Positions 10,076 through 23,165 are shown, counted from the first letter of the stretch. The stretch is 64,000 nucleotides of DNA from Epiperipatus broadwayi (GCA_028023455.1 JAQFVV010000324.1:310001-374000), one strand, 5' to 3'. Notes: generated by a model not told the origin, from the sequence alone. Numbers and translations are program-made.

Positions 10076-12588
10076 TTAAATGTATTTTATACGTTTATAG
10101 TGATGACAAAGATTAAATTAATAATGAAATAATATACTGTACAATAATATTATGCAAGTAGTTGTGCTATATTAAATATTATTGTTTTTTTTAAAATTTG
10201 TAATGGAATATTTTTGTTTTTAAACAAAACATGCTAATTTCACGATATTTATTTATAAGATTAAAGATAAACATGTAATTATTGCCTTAATTTCTTCTTT
10301 TTTCACAATTGCCTATTTATATTTGTAAATTTGTTTTAGAAGCAGTGTTTATTCTAAGTTCCAAGACTGATTTATCTCAGATTATCTTAAATTAGTTAAT
10401 TTTCATACTTGTGAAATTTAATGTAATAAGTTTGTAAATACTTCTGCAAACAGAAAACAACATATAGCGGATTTGTTATTTTACGTTGTATATATATATA
10501 ATGAGACTCTGAGTACTTCAAACATACAAGCAAAAATACTATAAAATTATATTAAGAGATACTAAAATGAATTTCAGAGAAGTTTCATCAACTAAACTAA
10601 TTCATACATAGTCTTACAAATATTATTAAACAAATTTATCTTACAGATGGTATCTTTAGCTGTACCCCCCCCCCCTTTTACGGAAACTGTTCAATAAATG
10701 CCTCAATCATTATTATTTTTATTAGAAATTATTACATTACCTATATTTTTTGAGATATACTTTAAGAATTGAGTGTTATCATTAAATTTATAAACCTATT
10801 TAAAAGCCTTGAGTAATTGGATTTATTATCTTAGTAAATGCATATTTTATATGGAATTTGGAAATTATAAATGACTATTTATTAGTTTGCTTTCAGAATC
10901 TGGAGGTTAATTGACTATTTATTAGCCTGTTTTCAGAACCGGTTGTATTTTACTGATTAATGAGATTTGTTTAAAGTTCTTTGCATTATTAATTTCACAC
11001 TCCTTCATCAAGTTGCAATTTCTAGTGTCTATATAAATACATTAGACAATAAATAAAGGCAATACCATCTTTATTGTTAAAAGGTTGATTGTTATATATA
11101 TAATAAAATAAGCTTGTTTAGAATCTTGTAGTATATAGTTCACCATCAATGCTCATACATAAAAGTTCAAATTCAAACTAGATAAAATTTGAAATCTTTT
11201 GCAAATTATAAGTAGATTTAGGAATTTTTTTAGACATCTCACTTATATTTAAATATAGTTATCTATTCAATTATAGGTTAATAGATGAATATCTATTTTT
11301 TCTTAGCTAGAGGATGTAACAAAATAGGATAAATTTTCATCTATCGACAGCTAACTAGCCTGGTGAGTAATAATCTCATCTTCAATTTTTTTTAAAAGAT
11401 CTTTTACAGAATCTTGAATTATTTAAAAGCTATATAATCTTTTGACGTAGTTTTATAAATAAATATTTTTTTTTTTTTTAAATAATAGTTTATGGTTTTA
11501 CCTGCAGTTATTATTGTCCCATTTTTATTTAGAAGTTGATTTTTTTATCAATTTTTATTAAAATACATATTTAATATACTTTATTAAATAATGTATGTCT
11601 CTCTGTTATGAAATAATGTTTTTCGTTTTTAAATATACTAAATCTTTTAAATAAATATTTTTAGTCTCCTGATGGCATGTATGTTATGAACTTTTTATTA
11701 TCATTCTTCACCTAACCTTCTGTAATTTATCAGTCATGAAGTTATCTTCTATTTAGCCAATAATTACCATTCAAATCTTTTTATTTACATTTCTAAAAAT
11801 AGTAGCTTGAATATCTATTTAAAAATTCTTTATACTTAACCAACGTTTGCATTACTTAATTAAGCAATATTCAATTTCTACTTTTACCAATTCTAATTTC
11901 AAATTTTTCTTCTTGACAGATTTCTGACGATGTTTCAAATTCCCACGGATTACATTATGCAAAGAAATATATTTTACACCTGAAATGATATTTATTACAT
12001 GATATTAGGTTAAAAGTATATTCAATAAATTAAAATTCACATGTGTTTGTATGCATATGATTATATATACATAAATGAATGTGGAAATAAAAGCATGTGC
12101 ATATGTAATTGAGTGTAGAAAAAAAAAGATAAATAAAAAAATGTAAATTTTTTTACACTCATTGATAATTAAAAAATATCATGCTAAGATGAAACTTTGC
12201 ATTGATATTAATAAGTGTTGTGTTGGTTATTTTGCTTATTAGTTAGAATATATATATAGTTGTTATTCATTTGATTTCACGTTAGCAACAACATTTGTGA
12301 AAATTTCAATTTTGACTTCATTTAATCTTCTTTGTGTATATATATATATATATTCACATAATAACAACCAAAACTTAATAATCTAAGAGAATTTACAGTA
12401 TTGTGAAGGCAGCTTCTATACATAAAAAAGATGGATTCTTATATAAAGAGAGGTTGACTTGACAACAGATGTTTGATTCTGTTGGTTTATTAAGTATTAG
12501 CTATTATCATGTGGATTACATTTGGAAACCAGCTAGCTATTAGCAATTTATGTTGCTTGAAAAATTGTTCTTTGGATGCTTGAATGAC

Positions 12589-12619
<31 letters not shown>

Positions 12620-13655
12620 CGTGTGTATGTGCATGTGCATTATTTATCAATATCAACTGTGCTCTGCAGTTTACCTAAATATTGAAGTGGCAGATTCACA
12701 ACTCATGGTTCTAGTATTAGATTGCAGTAAACTGATACAAATAAAAAAAAATCTCAATGTAGTAAACCATTAAACTCATATACTATTTGCTATTAGAGTG
12801 CCTGAATGTTACATAATCTCCGAAACAACTAACTATATGCTAATTATTATTAATAAAAATAATCTTATCTTTCTACTACATTAGTATCATCTATCATAAT
12901 CCTTAGTAATCAAGGTTTACCAGGTAGTAGTGCAATTTAATTCCTACCCCAAGACTATTTTTTGGATTTTTCCTTTATGAGTAAGAACTTAGATTTTAAA
13001 TTGAAATCAATGTGCATATGTATCATACCACAATCTTTAGTTCCCTCTATACAACTAAGATAAAGATGAAAACTTAAAAAAAAACTGACTACCAATATAT
13101 ATGCATTGATCTGACACCACTTCTATTCTAACTGTAGACAACTTTTTTCTTTGCCTATGAATGTGATATACATGTAGAACATTACTTGACTCTTTCAGCC
13201 TACTCCTGTATAAACAAAAGCAGATTTTTCTCTATATATTCTAATGCCATTTGTTATAAACTTTAGTATTTTGTCGATATTATATAATCATAAAATTTAA
13301 TCATAATCTCAAATTATTACTGATTTTTTAAATTTGTAAATAAATCAATACAGTTAAGCATCTGGTTTGGGTTCAACATTTTACAGTTTTCTCCTTAAAT
13401 TTCAACCTATTAATTTCATAACAATAAAATAATTGAAGGTGGCTGTCAAATGTTGCATTAGTTTCAACTTTAAATCCTAAATCTTCACTGATAAAAGCAA
13501 AATTGAAAAACACAACAAGAAATAGCTGTTACATTGTTCTACTATCTGATAACCACTGATTGCTTAAGCTTACAGCAAATGATGCTTTAATAATAAAAAT
13601 GTTGTTCTTGTTTATACTATGATAAGTTGATAATTGTTATTATAATATAAAATAT
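10076..13655. other. AT-rich DNA with microsatellites, no gene recognised
   Basis: This stretch contains a C run near 10666, an imperfect 46-bp tandem duplication at 10868-10945 (sharing GACTATTTATTAG and TTTCAGAA), TA tracts near 10489, 11094 and 12340, and a (TA)n(TG)n tract at 12590-12630. I found no coding motif, RNA gene or element boundary. Confidence 0.45.
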
Positions 13656-13659
13656 GCAT

Positions 13660-13722
13660 TGAATGTGCTGAAATGCAGCAGTAGCAAAGCTGATAAAAGT
13701 AATGTTGAGTGCTTTTTAGAAC
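13660..13722 (-). repeat. Partial third copy of the 13.9-14.4 kb repeat arm
   Basis: Blocks such as GATAAAAGTAATG and TGAGTGCTTTT match, in order, the right arm of the inverted-repeat element at 13909-14381, with small gaps. It looks like a fragment of the same family lying nearby. Confidence 0.35.
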
Positions 13723-13908
13723 TTAATGTGTTTTCATACTCAAAGCAAGATTAGAATGTGAAAAAAAAAAGAATGTATATATATATCTGGCTGATGGTTT
13801 TCAAATTTAATGTAAATTAGAGCATCCATATTTTGGAGAGGAGAAAGTATGATTTTTTATAATTCATATTCTGATCTTGCTATGATTATGAAAACATAAT
13901 AAGTTCTC

Positions 13909-14381
13909 AAAAACACTTAGCTATTGTATCATTACTTTTATCAGATTCTCTATTGCTGTGTTTCAGTGCACTCAACACATATTACAAGTCATTAAAGAGA
14001 AGTATAAACACTTATCATGACCATGATTTCACTTATTGATTTTTACTTGAAAAGATCTATTTATGCAATAAGTAAAGCCATGATGCAATTTTAGTATATT
14101 TGTTATTTTGCTAGTGGTTTAATACTATGTAATTTTCATACTTTATTTTTATTATTACTAGTATGGCTTTTAGCAGTCTATTAATTATCTATAGTTATGT
14201 ATTTATATGTAATATTACAATTATTATTTAGTAAATATAAAAAAAATTAGTAACATTTTATATTATATAATGATAAATGCTTATACTTCTCTTTAATGAC
14301 TTGTAATATATGTTGAGTGCATTGAAACACAAAAATAGAGAAGATAATAAAAGTAATGATACAATGGCTAAGTGCTTTTGA
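13909..14381. mobile_element. Inverted-repeat (MITE-like) element with ~110-bp arms
   Basis: The left arm 13909-14018 is nearly the reverse complement of 14271-14381. Shared blocks are CACTTAGC.ATTGTATCA, TTACTTTTAT, TGCACTCAACA, ATTACAAGTCATTAAAGAG and CTTATCAT. About 250 bp of non-coding DNA separates the arms. No ORF of its own is convincing. It is probably a non-autonomous DNA transposon. I could not identify a clear target duplication. Confidence 0.55.
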
Positions 14382-14394
14382 AAAAGGAGTGATG

Positions 14395-14790
14395 AGTAGA
14401 TAGATAGATGGGTGAATAAATATATAGATGAGTGAGTGCATGGATGGATAAATAGATTGATAGATGAAAAACAGATTGATTTGATGGTTTGATAGTGAAT
14501 AGATAAATAATTAGATAGGTAGATAGATAGACAGACAGACGGAGATAGACAGATAAATAGACAAATAGATGAGTTAATGAATGGTTAGATAGATAAATGG
14601 ATGAATAATAGATAGATATAGATATACATATAGATACATAGATGAATAAATAAACAACAGATAAATCAATGTATCAATAGGGCAAACATAAGTACAATAG
14701 ATAAATACGCAGATGACAAATAGAAAGATGGATAAATAAACAGACAGTTAAATGGATCTGTAAATACATAGATAAATAAAAAAAGGGATA
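14395..14790. repeat. Degenerate GATA/GATG-type microsatellite
   Basis: Diverged TAGA, GATG, GACA and AATA tetranucleotides in an extended block, most regular between 14395 and 14640. It lies just outside the inverted-repeat element. Confidence 0.7.
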
Positions 14791-15500
14791 GTTAAACATA
14801 TATTGTTATTTTGTTAGAATTTAAATATAAAACCTCTTATTTATAAGTAAGTAAAATATTACATACAAAATAGTCAAATAATCAATATAAAAATTATTTG
14901 TCCACTATGTTGTTATAAACAAATTTAATATATTATATTAAGTAAAAGATTATATTAAGATAATAAGTCTGAAAAATATCATGTATCCTCTATTTTATTA
15001 AAATTATGTAAGCTTTTAGATAATTTAAAGTAATAAAAGCTTAAAACATTTATTACAGAAAAGTAATAATCTTTTTGAAAACAGCTAAAAATTATTAATT
15101 GATTGAACATATATTATAAATGTAAATCTTAGTATAAAAAAAATGTCTGTCATTTTTTTGTTTTTAAAAAAGCCAACAAAAAAATTGGTGAAATATTAGA
15201 ATTTAAAACATAGATTTATCTCCTTTAAAAATATTTCTGAAATTATAATATACTCAGTAAAATCTAAATATAAAAGTGGATTTTTTACAATTTTTGCAAT
15301 AACCAAACATTTATCTATTATAGATATTTGATTTAAAAAGCTATAGAAAAGTTAAACACTTCATTTATTTGGTTTTGGTGTTTAGACCTACAAGATTACA
15401 TCCAACAAACAGAAAATTAAATAAAGTTTCCAACATACATACTGTCATGTACATTAGACTGATCTATACAGAAATACTTTTCCTCTATTGAGATGGATCT
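14791..15500. other. AT-rich DNA, no gene recognised
   Basis: No motif-bearing frame, repeat arm or RNA gene seen. It ends at the target duplication of the hAT element. Confidence 0.4.
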
Positions 15501-15508
15501 GTTTAGTG
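15501..15508. repeat. hAT target-site duplication, left
   Basis: GTTTAGTG, repeated exactly at 17971-17978. It has TA at positions 4-5, which matches the nnnTAnnn target pattern described for Buster-type hAT elements. Confidence 0.85.
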
Positions 15509-17970
15509 CATCCATACTCAACCTTTTTCTCTCCCTGGCCACATATATGTCTTTGCTATATCAAATGGGCTACAATGTATTATATCAGTGGTTAGCAACT
15601 GGTTACTGTCATTTGAAATATGTCTGACTTCTCAATTCATGCATGCCATAGACTTGTAGACCACTGTACTATTTCTTATAATTAATTGGTTAATAAAAGT
15701 AAAATTTTTACTTGGTCCAATCATTTATTTGAATATTAATGCAATTTTTGATATTGAGACAAAAATTTTAATAAATTTTAGATAAATCAGGCTTATAAGT
15801 ACTACATACTACTCTTAATATAGCATCAAGGTGGAAATCAATAAGCCTGTTTTTATATACATTCTTTGAGTATTTCATTTTTGAATAAGATGGTTTGCAA
15901 AGATATGTTGATGTGAACAATGTGAACAACATTTATGCATACCTTTTGATAATTTTATATTCTTCAAACCCTAATTTTCAAAATTCCATATACTCCTTTC
16001 CCTCCCTTTCATCAAATAGCCTAACATAATCCTGTTTAAATGCAGCTAATTATGTGATAGTTGCTATATGCCAAGGATTTTCTATAAGTAAGAGACAATG
16101 TTTAAATTTTTTATATCTTGAAATCTGCTTTTAAATTCTGTTGATAAAGCAGTGAAATAATTTGAAATAATGGTATATGTTTCTAAAGAAAGGTCAGTAT
16201 CATCTTGCTTAGTTTTTGTTAATATTGGGAAATGATGTAGTATTTAGTTTTGTATTTCTTGATAATAAATATTTAAATTTTCTTCAAATGCATATATTTT
16301 ATTTTCCATTTGCAAAATAATTTTATTTTTACCTTGTAAACTAATATTAAGATAACAATATTTTTCTGTGATGTTGCATAAAAAAGCTAAAATACACTAC
16401 CATCCACCATTGTCAAACTCATTATAAACTTTATTGTTTTCTTGTAAGAATGAAATAATTTCATGCAGCAATGAAAAAAGTGATCCAAAACCTCTGCTTA
16501 GCCATCACACCAAAGTTATACAAAAGTACATCAGCATAATTACTATTTATTCCAAAAGATTTTTAAATTTTCTGTGGTTCAAGGCTCAATTTTTATGATG
16601 ATTTTCATCACAGTATCAACTTCTTTTATGGATATATGTGCTCCCAAGTTCTTTTGGTGAATTAAACAGTAAAATGATGAGATTTGTTAAATTATATTTC
16701 TTTTTTAATAAGAAATCAAGTATCTTTTCAGATCTGATCATTACATATGGAAATGAATTTTTTATTTCAGTGTAATTCTTCTACAGAAAAGTATTTACAT
16801 TATTGATAGAATCACTACATTTGGTTTGATCCTTTATTGAAAGAAATTTCAAAAAATCTTCATGAATTGAATTCTGTTCAATATAATATCTGATAAAAAT
16901 GGCACATCATGATATTTCTGGAATATCAATGCCAGAATCAATAGTCAAGCTAAAATATCTGCATTTTTTAAAATTTTCTATTATCTTATCAGAAATATGT
17001 TTTGCAATATCTTCAATGCATCTAACACAGGTAGAATCTAAGAGTTATAGTTTCTTAATTTGTAATATTATTTGATATTATTGTTAAATTTATCAAATAA
17101 TATATTGGAAGCATTTATGAAATACTTTCATAACTTCAGTATCAGTAAATGATTTCATATTTTTGCCAAGTATGTAACAAATTTTATATGATGCTTATGT
17201 GAGATTACCACTGACATAACGCTTAATTGTTGCAATGATTTCTTGTAAGAAAGCTAATTTTTCAATATGAGTAAAAGTTCCATTAAACAATTTATGTTTC
17301 ATGGTATAATGTTGATAAATGTTATATTTATTTAAAGTGATACTTTCTCAGCCAATCAAACTCATTGCTAGACCTGTATTATATAACACAACAAAATATT
17401 CCTCTTTCCAATTATTTTGAAACACTGTGTTTTTATCAGATAATTTTAATTTGTTGTTTGAAAATGTCATTATAGGTGTTTAAATTATTGTTTGATATAA
17501 AATAGTACGTTACAAAAACAACTACAAGTTTTTTAAATCACTTATAATAATAATTTCATATCTCACCTTGCCTTCAAATAATACACTACTCCATTCTGTC
17601 TTATAAACACATATTGCATAGATGAGTTTATATTAATTAACTTATAAAAAACAGATTTGGGAAGTTGTGACAAGATATTAACAATTAACATTATTAGCAC
17701 ATCAATAAAAAAAATCAAAATCAAACCAAGTAGTTAGTCATTAACAATAAAGGCAGATTCTCCTCCCCAATGATTGTTTGGATCTATGAAATTAAAAAAT
17801 TGACAGCTAATCAATAATAATAAAATGATCGCAAGGGATTATTACTCATTAATTAAGAAGAGTTTATCCCCCCCCTCTTATCATCTATTAATATTCAATC
17901 AGTTGTTGTGTTTCATATAAAAACTTATTGGATCACATGTTGTCCATGGGTCACAGGTTGAGTGTGGATG
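15509..17970 (-). mobile_element. Complete but dead hAT (Buster-like) DNA transposon
   Basis: A 2462-bp element defined by four independent signs. The 8-bp direct repeats GTTTAGTG lie immediately outside. The terminal inverted repeats CATCCATACTCAACC (15509-15523) and GGTTGAGTGTGGATG (17956-17970) match at 14 of 15 positions. Weaker inverted similarity continues inward (CCCTGG against CCCATGG). A decayed transposase reading toward the left end lies inside. The insertion is old: the transposase has many stops and frameshifts. The Buster assignment rests on the target pattern and on the BED-finger, ZBED5/GTF2IRD2-like protein; it is inference at subfamily level. Confidence 0.85.
15985..17470 (-). 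pseudogene. Decayed hAT transposase with BED-type zinc finger remnant
   Basis: The original enzyme would have bound the element ends and cut and pasted the DNA. From the ATG at 17470 a single frame with two internal stops gives a degenerate BED finger ending YNIYQHYTMKH (the family pattern is KYN-RHY-KH), then ASYKICYILGKNMKSFTD, matching the ASY-IA--IAK--KPFT block of ZBED5, GTF2IRD2 and SCAND3-type hAT proteins. After frameshifts come IEDIAKHISDKI, FSLTIDSGIDIPEIS (equivalent of the S-A-DESTD catalytic region) and a ligated C-terminal half with LNISLQGKNKI, KIYAFEENLNIYY and LSTEFKSRFQD, as in the dimerisation region. The multiple frameshifts mean no functional protein. No single open frame is longer than about 40 codons except near the N-terminus. 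Confidence 0.8.
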
Positions 17971-17978
17971 GTTTAGTG
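17971..17978. repeat. hAT target-site duplication, right
   Basis: Exact copy of GTTTAGTG at 15501-15508, directly outside the right terminal inverted repeat. Confidence 0.85.
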
Positions 17979-18642
17979 CATTACATAAACATCTGAATAT
18001 TTAAATCTTTCATCCAGAATTATCCTATCAACAAATGAATTAAATTAAAGAATTACATTTATCTATCTACACCCTTCAGATCTAGTCAGCGTATTTCATA
18101 GGGCTAACCATTTGCATTGTTGCTATTGGTAACTTATAAGACCCTCTTACAAAGAAAATTGAGTGTGCATAGAAGTACTTTTTCTTTCACATCTTAAAAA
18201 TATTGTTCAAACCAAATTCTTTGTCAACAACTCCTGAAAAATTTTAAAGGGCTTAAAAACATTTCCTCTGTTCTGCATATTCTTAATCAATTTCAAATGA
18301 TTGAATCAATAATACAATCTTGGAAAATATTGATGTAGAAATTGTCCATTGACCATTAGTTATCATCATTCTTTACTGATAGTTTTTTATCCTTTCTTGG
18401 TATTCTACTCGTCTCAAACACAGTTAGTCATCACTTAATGTGTTATGAATTAATCACTAATTTTGAAGTGTTTTAATGTAATAATAGTGTTCTGTAAAGT
18501 GAAATATGATTGCATTGGAGAGGAGGTGATGTTAAGTTTATTTTATGAGTTATCTTTAAAAGTTCACATTTGTATTTTATGTGTAAAAATATAACTAATA
18601 GTTTTTCTTGAAAAATAAAAGTATATAATAAAAACAACTATG
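17979..18642. other. AT-rich DNA, no gene recognised
   Basis: No motif or repeat seen. It would be the expected place for a 5' LTR of the gag-like remnant that follows, but I found no sequence shared with the DNA downstream of that remnant. Confidence 0.4.
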
Positions 18643-20580
18643 CTGACAAGAGGAAAAGTGAAAAAGATGGAAAAACATAATCCAAAGGAAAATGATTACC
18701 AACAAATGGAAAGAATCCAAAGAATAGAGAAGATTCCCATGATATCTCAATTATTAGAAATGTTTAACAAAGAATAGTAAAAAGAGAGACCAAAAAAGAA
18801 AAGGTGATAATAAACAAAGAGAAGATAATAAAAAGAATCAACAATGAGAAGCATAAAATAAAAATAACAGAAGAAATATTGAAGGAAATAAAAGCGAACA
18901 CGCTACAGAAAATGGATCAAAACAATAAAAAGATGGCTACAAAAAAGTAGACTAAATCACACAAATTAAAAAAGTTCTGAATGAAGTGAGACAAAACAAA
19001 GCAGAACAGGATATGAAAATAATGGATACAAGAAGTAATGGATAATAAAATTAGTCAAGTGTAAGAGGCTATAGGATCTGTGAGTAATGAACGTCAATAA
19101 AGCCTGGTATCAGTCCAAGAGCATATTGGGAACGTGGCTAATCAAATTAAGTTCTTGCAGGTCAGAGATGGTGATAGAATCAGAGAAAATGTAAAAAAGT
19201 TGGAGGATGATGATAAACAAGATGGTCAAACAAAAAGAAAACAGCCACATTTTATTAAAAAGAAAAAATTGCAAATACAAAAATAGAGGAACTAATGATA
19301 GATAGTCAATACATAAACCAATTGCCTGGAATTATAAACCAGCTCCTTAAAATAGGAACCTTTTCAGGAAATGCTAATAAGGTATCCATTGAATTTGTCA
19401 ACAGTCAGGAAATATATTTCAGCATTAATGCCACGACTGAAGAGGCCATGGTAATGATAGCTTGTAGACATATTCAAGCTGCATCTCAGGCATTGTGGGA
19501 TTCACTATTCACCTATCTTTATAATTTTATCATATTCAAGCAAGCAAGCAAGCATAAAGTGCTAGTGGAGCGAGGATTATTAGGAAGTGATTAGTCATAA
19601 GGTATTCCAAAAAAGTGTCCTCCTGTTGAGACTTACACTCCATTTTTTAGAAAGCAAGTGGCAAAATTAAGAGCACTCACTGCAAATCTATTCTCAGAAT
19701 TACAAATAATAAAAATATTAAGACACAACTTTCCATGCCATATTGAAAATATATTAATTAGCATTGGCAGGCATACAACTGAGCAGGTGGGTGAATTTTT
19801 GAATGCATTTGACAGTACCAAACCTGCATATGCTGAAAAAAAGGGATTTAAATTTCCAATTAAATTGATATACAGAGGAGAGAATAATCCTCATAGCAAT
19901 GCTATCCAATATGAGAAGCAGAAAATCTAGAAACCACAATGGTATCAGGATGGAAGAAATGAAGTGCCACTATGAAAGAGGAAGCAAAGAATATCAACTG
20001 GTAATATTAATAGTTCTACAAGAACCCAAATAATTACAAGATCCAGAAGTGGATCAAATCTTTACCAAGGAAATACTCATCATGAATATGATTCAGCATC
20101 CTCCAACAGAAAATAAATTATTATATAAACCATAAGTAGATCACTTTGCAAGACAGAGAGTTATTATAAGAGAACTGATTATGATTCTCAGTCTCCCAAA
20201 GTAGGGTGCAGTTATACTTTTTACCAAGAAAGCAAGAAAAAGCAAAATAATGAAACAGAGACTGAGGGAAAAAAGATACTTTGCAGAAATTAGGGTAAAT
20301 ATTAGGAGGTATTGTAGCTTTGCCTTCAGTGATGATGGTGGTTGGTGATACTCTATAGGCATAGGGATGTATGTGTTCATGATGCTCCAAAGTTTTAACT
20401 TTGCATTGCATCTATCTAAGGTTTAAATTTTTTCTGATTAAGCCTGTCAGAAGAGCTGGGCTTTCTATTAGTAGAATACTGAATTGTCAACCTGGAACAG
20501 AACTGTGTCATGGATGTGGAAACTATAAGACTCATAAAGTAAATTAGCAATGTATTCCATGTGGCGGAATATTCCTTTGG
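18643..20580 (+). pseudogene. Decayed gag-like polyprotein remnant (LTR-retrotransposon type)
   Basis: A run of degraded coding sequence on the plus strand that is richer in G+C and in A/G than its surroundings. It starts near MLTRGK at 18643 and has a Lys/Glu-rich segment. The frame at 19295-19594 contains IGTFSGNANKVSIEFVNSQE and EEAMVMIACRHIQAASQALW, resembling the retrotransposon gag domain pattern (F-G-----FV------, then L-G-A---W). The frame at 19658-19930 contains FSELQIIKILRHNFPCHIEN and TTEQVGEFLNAF. Near 20490-20560 a CHGCGNYKTH segment resembles a damaged zinc knuckle. Gag binds RNA and forms particles in such elements. No protease, RT or paired LTR was found, so the class is uncertain. 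Confidence 0.45.
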
Positions 20581-22690
20581 CAATTTTTTTTCTCAATGTG
20601 CTCTATGGTTAGTAAGTTGTTTGTGCTTAAACTGAGATAGCTTTTATGGTGCTCATGCTGCAATGCAAACTTGTGTCTGTGATGAAGGTGTCTGTACATC
20701 ATCATTCTGGAGGCAGGCATGCATATATTAGGCCAATAATCATCCCATCTCAGAATAGATCAAATACATGAGACTGTTACCAGTAACCAAACAGTCTAAC
20801 ATGGTTTAATCAAAATTATTATATTCCAGCTTGTAAATCCGTGTAAATGTACAGGTACAGCAAATCATAACTACATTTTTTGTGGGTGATAGTGAAATGA
20901 AATTGGCTCAAACAAATTAAAATATGAAGAAGGAGGTTCTACACAATTTTATTTCCCATATAAGACAAGGGTAGTGTCACCAGTTGGCTACATGGCTGCA
21001 CTAGAAGAAAAAGTTAATAAGAATTAGATAGTTGGCAGTATATTTTTCAGGTTTAATTGACTATTTCAGTAATGGAAGAAAGTAATATTTAATTTTCTTA
21101 GACCTATTTTTAAAGGGTCATTATTTAACTCAATATTTTTAAATCCCCATATGATAGTGTGCAAATTATCAAACATTTAATTTTTTAATATATTTAATTA
21201 ATGGTAATTTTAATTTTTTCTAAAAAGATTAAGTTTTATGTTTAAGAGTATTTTTAAAAAAAAAAAAAAATAAGATTTTAATATCTTTGTAAATTTTAAT
21301 TTTAATCAGAATTATTTTTCAATGTCTTTGATTAAAGAAGTAGATAAGTGAACAATTGTATCTATGGAAAATTATTTGATTGTTGTGGAAGTTATCATGT
21401 GAGAGACAAATTGTGATTGGCTGTGAGCAAGATTGTTCTACAAAATATATAAAGGTAGTATCGATAAAAGATAACACTCTAGTATCTGGTGAAAAGTAGA
21501 AGATTCCTAACATAGCTATTGAAGAGATAGCAGCCCAAGTTTAATCTAGCTGATAAAGGAAAAAGAAACATAAATCTTTACCAAGCTATTGAATAGAATA
21601 GCAGAAATTTTAATCAAGCTTTTAGTGTACTATGAGTTTATCCCTAAAATAGTTTGTACAATGAAAACCATATACTAAATTCAATTAAAAGTTGATGTTC
21701 CATTCCTGTGTGTAAGCTATCTTCACTGGAAGAAAATTTAGGAAAGGTAAAACCCCTTTTAAAGTAGTCTACAACTTTCCTTCAGCCAAGAGCATGAGTT
21801 TCAGTCTACATATGTCTCACTTGGAAAAGAGAAGAACCAAATAGACAAAATTTGCTATTTTTCATTTACTTGGAATTGCTACAGCACAGAAAAGAACAAA
21901 ATTAACCAAGCTCATGTTTAGAAGCTTTCAGGGAGAAACAATCAAAAAATTGCAAATAGCAATTGGAAAGGCATCCATAAACAATAAAGCCAAGGTTAGA
22001 GATATTATTTTTCATGTGTGCACACTTTTTTGTTAATAAAAAAAAAGAATTTTTTTTTATTAATAAAAAAATAATAATTTGGTTTTTGTGTTAGGTAAAA
22101 AGTGACAATAGTAAATACTTAATTAAGTTAAAATATTTCAAATTGTTAGACATTTTTTTGTTTTTTTTCAAACTCAGTCAAATTTCTATTACAAATAATG
22201 AAATGGTTTTTAAAGAATAAAAATATCTGTTGTAAAATTAATTTTTTTTTGTTCTTGCGAAGCTTAATAAAAGATTATTACCTTTTATCCTGAACATGTT
22301 GTTAATTAATTTTTAAATATTTTAAAGAAATTGAACCAAAGATTGTTATCTTGGATTTTGAAAATATTGTAAAAATAGAAAGAAAATCTTAAATATTTTA
22401 AAGAAATAACTTAATAAATTTAGAATTAATCTTTAAAATCAACTGATTGATTAATACAATGGATGTTTGAAATTATCTACTATTATGCCATTTTTTGCAA
22501 ATTGGTTAGAAGTTAAATAATTATTTTTTAAACTAAAAATATATTTTAATCTTAGTTTCTTTATTCTATCTAATTTCTGTTTCATGAATTGCAGTGTGTG
22601 TGACTTTATGTCACAACATCTTATATTGTAGGATTTATTTTTTTCAGGGAAGTCTATGATTTACTTAAAATTATTTATAATAGACTATTT
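20581..22690. other. Mostly AT-rich DNA, no gene recognised
   Basis: 20600-21060 may hold further eroded coding sequence of the element upstream (somewhat higher G+C), but no motif is readable. The remainder is A/T-rich with poly(A) and poly(T) runs. A promoter-like CCAAT/TATA pair is listed separately. Confidence 0.4.
21416..21455 (+). promoter_or_regulatory. Possible CCAAT/TATA promoter pair
   Basis: ATTGG (inverted CCAAT, 21416-21420) lies 26 bp upstream of TATATAAAGG (21446-21455) in a patch of higher G+C. It lies about 850 bp downstream of the gag-like remnant, where a 3' LTR could sit, but no matching 5' copy was found. In DNA this A/T-rich a TATA match alone means little. Confidence 0.2.
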
Positions 22691-22699
22691 CAATTATTT

Positions 22700-23165
22700 A
22701 TTTCTCTCTTGCTCACAGTAATAAATTATAGAGTTCTTGCTTCCTGAGATAGATTCATGCATAACAGTTATATGGAAATGGGATGTATATTAGTGTATGG
22801 ATATCCAGTTGCTAATTAACCTGGATTGGCATAAAAGAAGAATATTCTTTAAAGCCCATGCACTACATTTTACTTAGTTTAGTCTCTATTAGACATTAAG
22901 TTTATAGTTAGGCCAGTACATTAATGATATTAAGTGGCCAGAACATTGATGATGATCAATGTCTCTCAACATTTCAGCATTACTGTTTTCATTATTATAT
23001 AGTTCTGATGGATGAGCCCTTAATTTGTGCATTCAAACTATGTTTAAATAATTGTCCAAGCTGGCAAAGGCTAAATCATTGGTCTGGTATATGGTAAACA
23101 TTTCAAATACAATCAGCAGATTGACTGTATGATTTATTTTGATTGTTGATCATTCATGATGATGA
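22700..23165 (+). repeat. Interspersed repeat, copy 1 (sister at 57.8-58.3 kb)
   Basis: This aligns by eye with the reverse complement of 57785-58255 through many ordered blocks: CTGAGATAGATTCA, TGCACTACATTTTA, TTAAGTTTATA, AAGTGGCCAGA, TTTCAGCATTA, ATTGACTGT and GATCATTCATGAT. Divergence is high and there is no ORF. A segment near 23065-23110 corresponds to a tRNA-like A-box/B-box region in the other copy. Confidence 0.5.
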
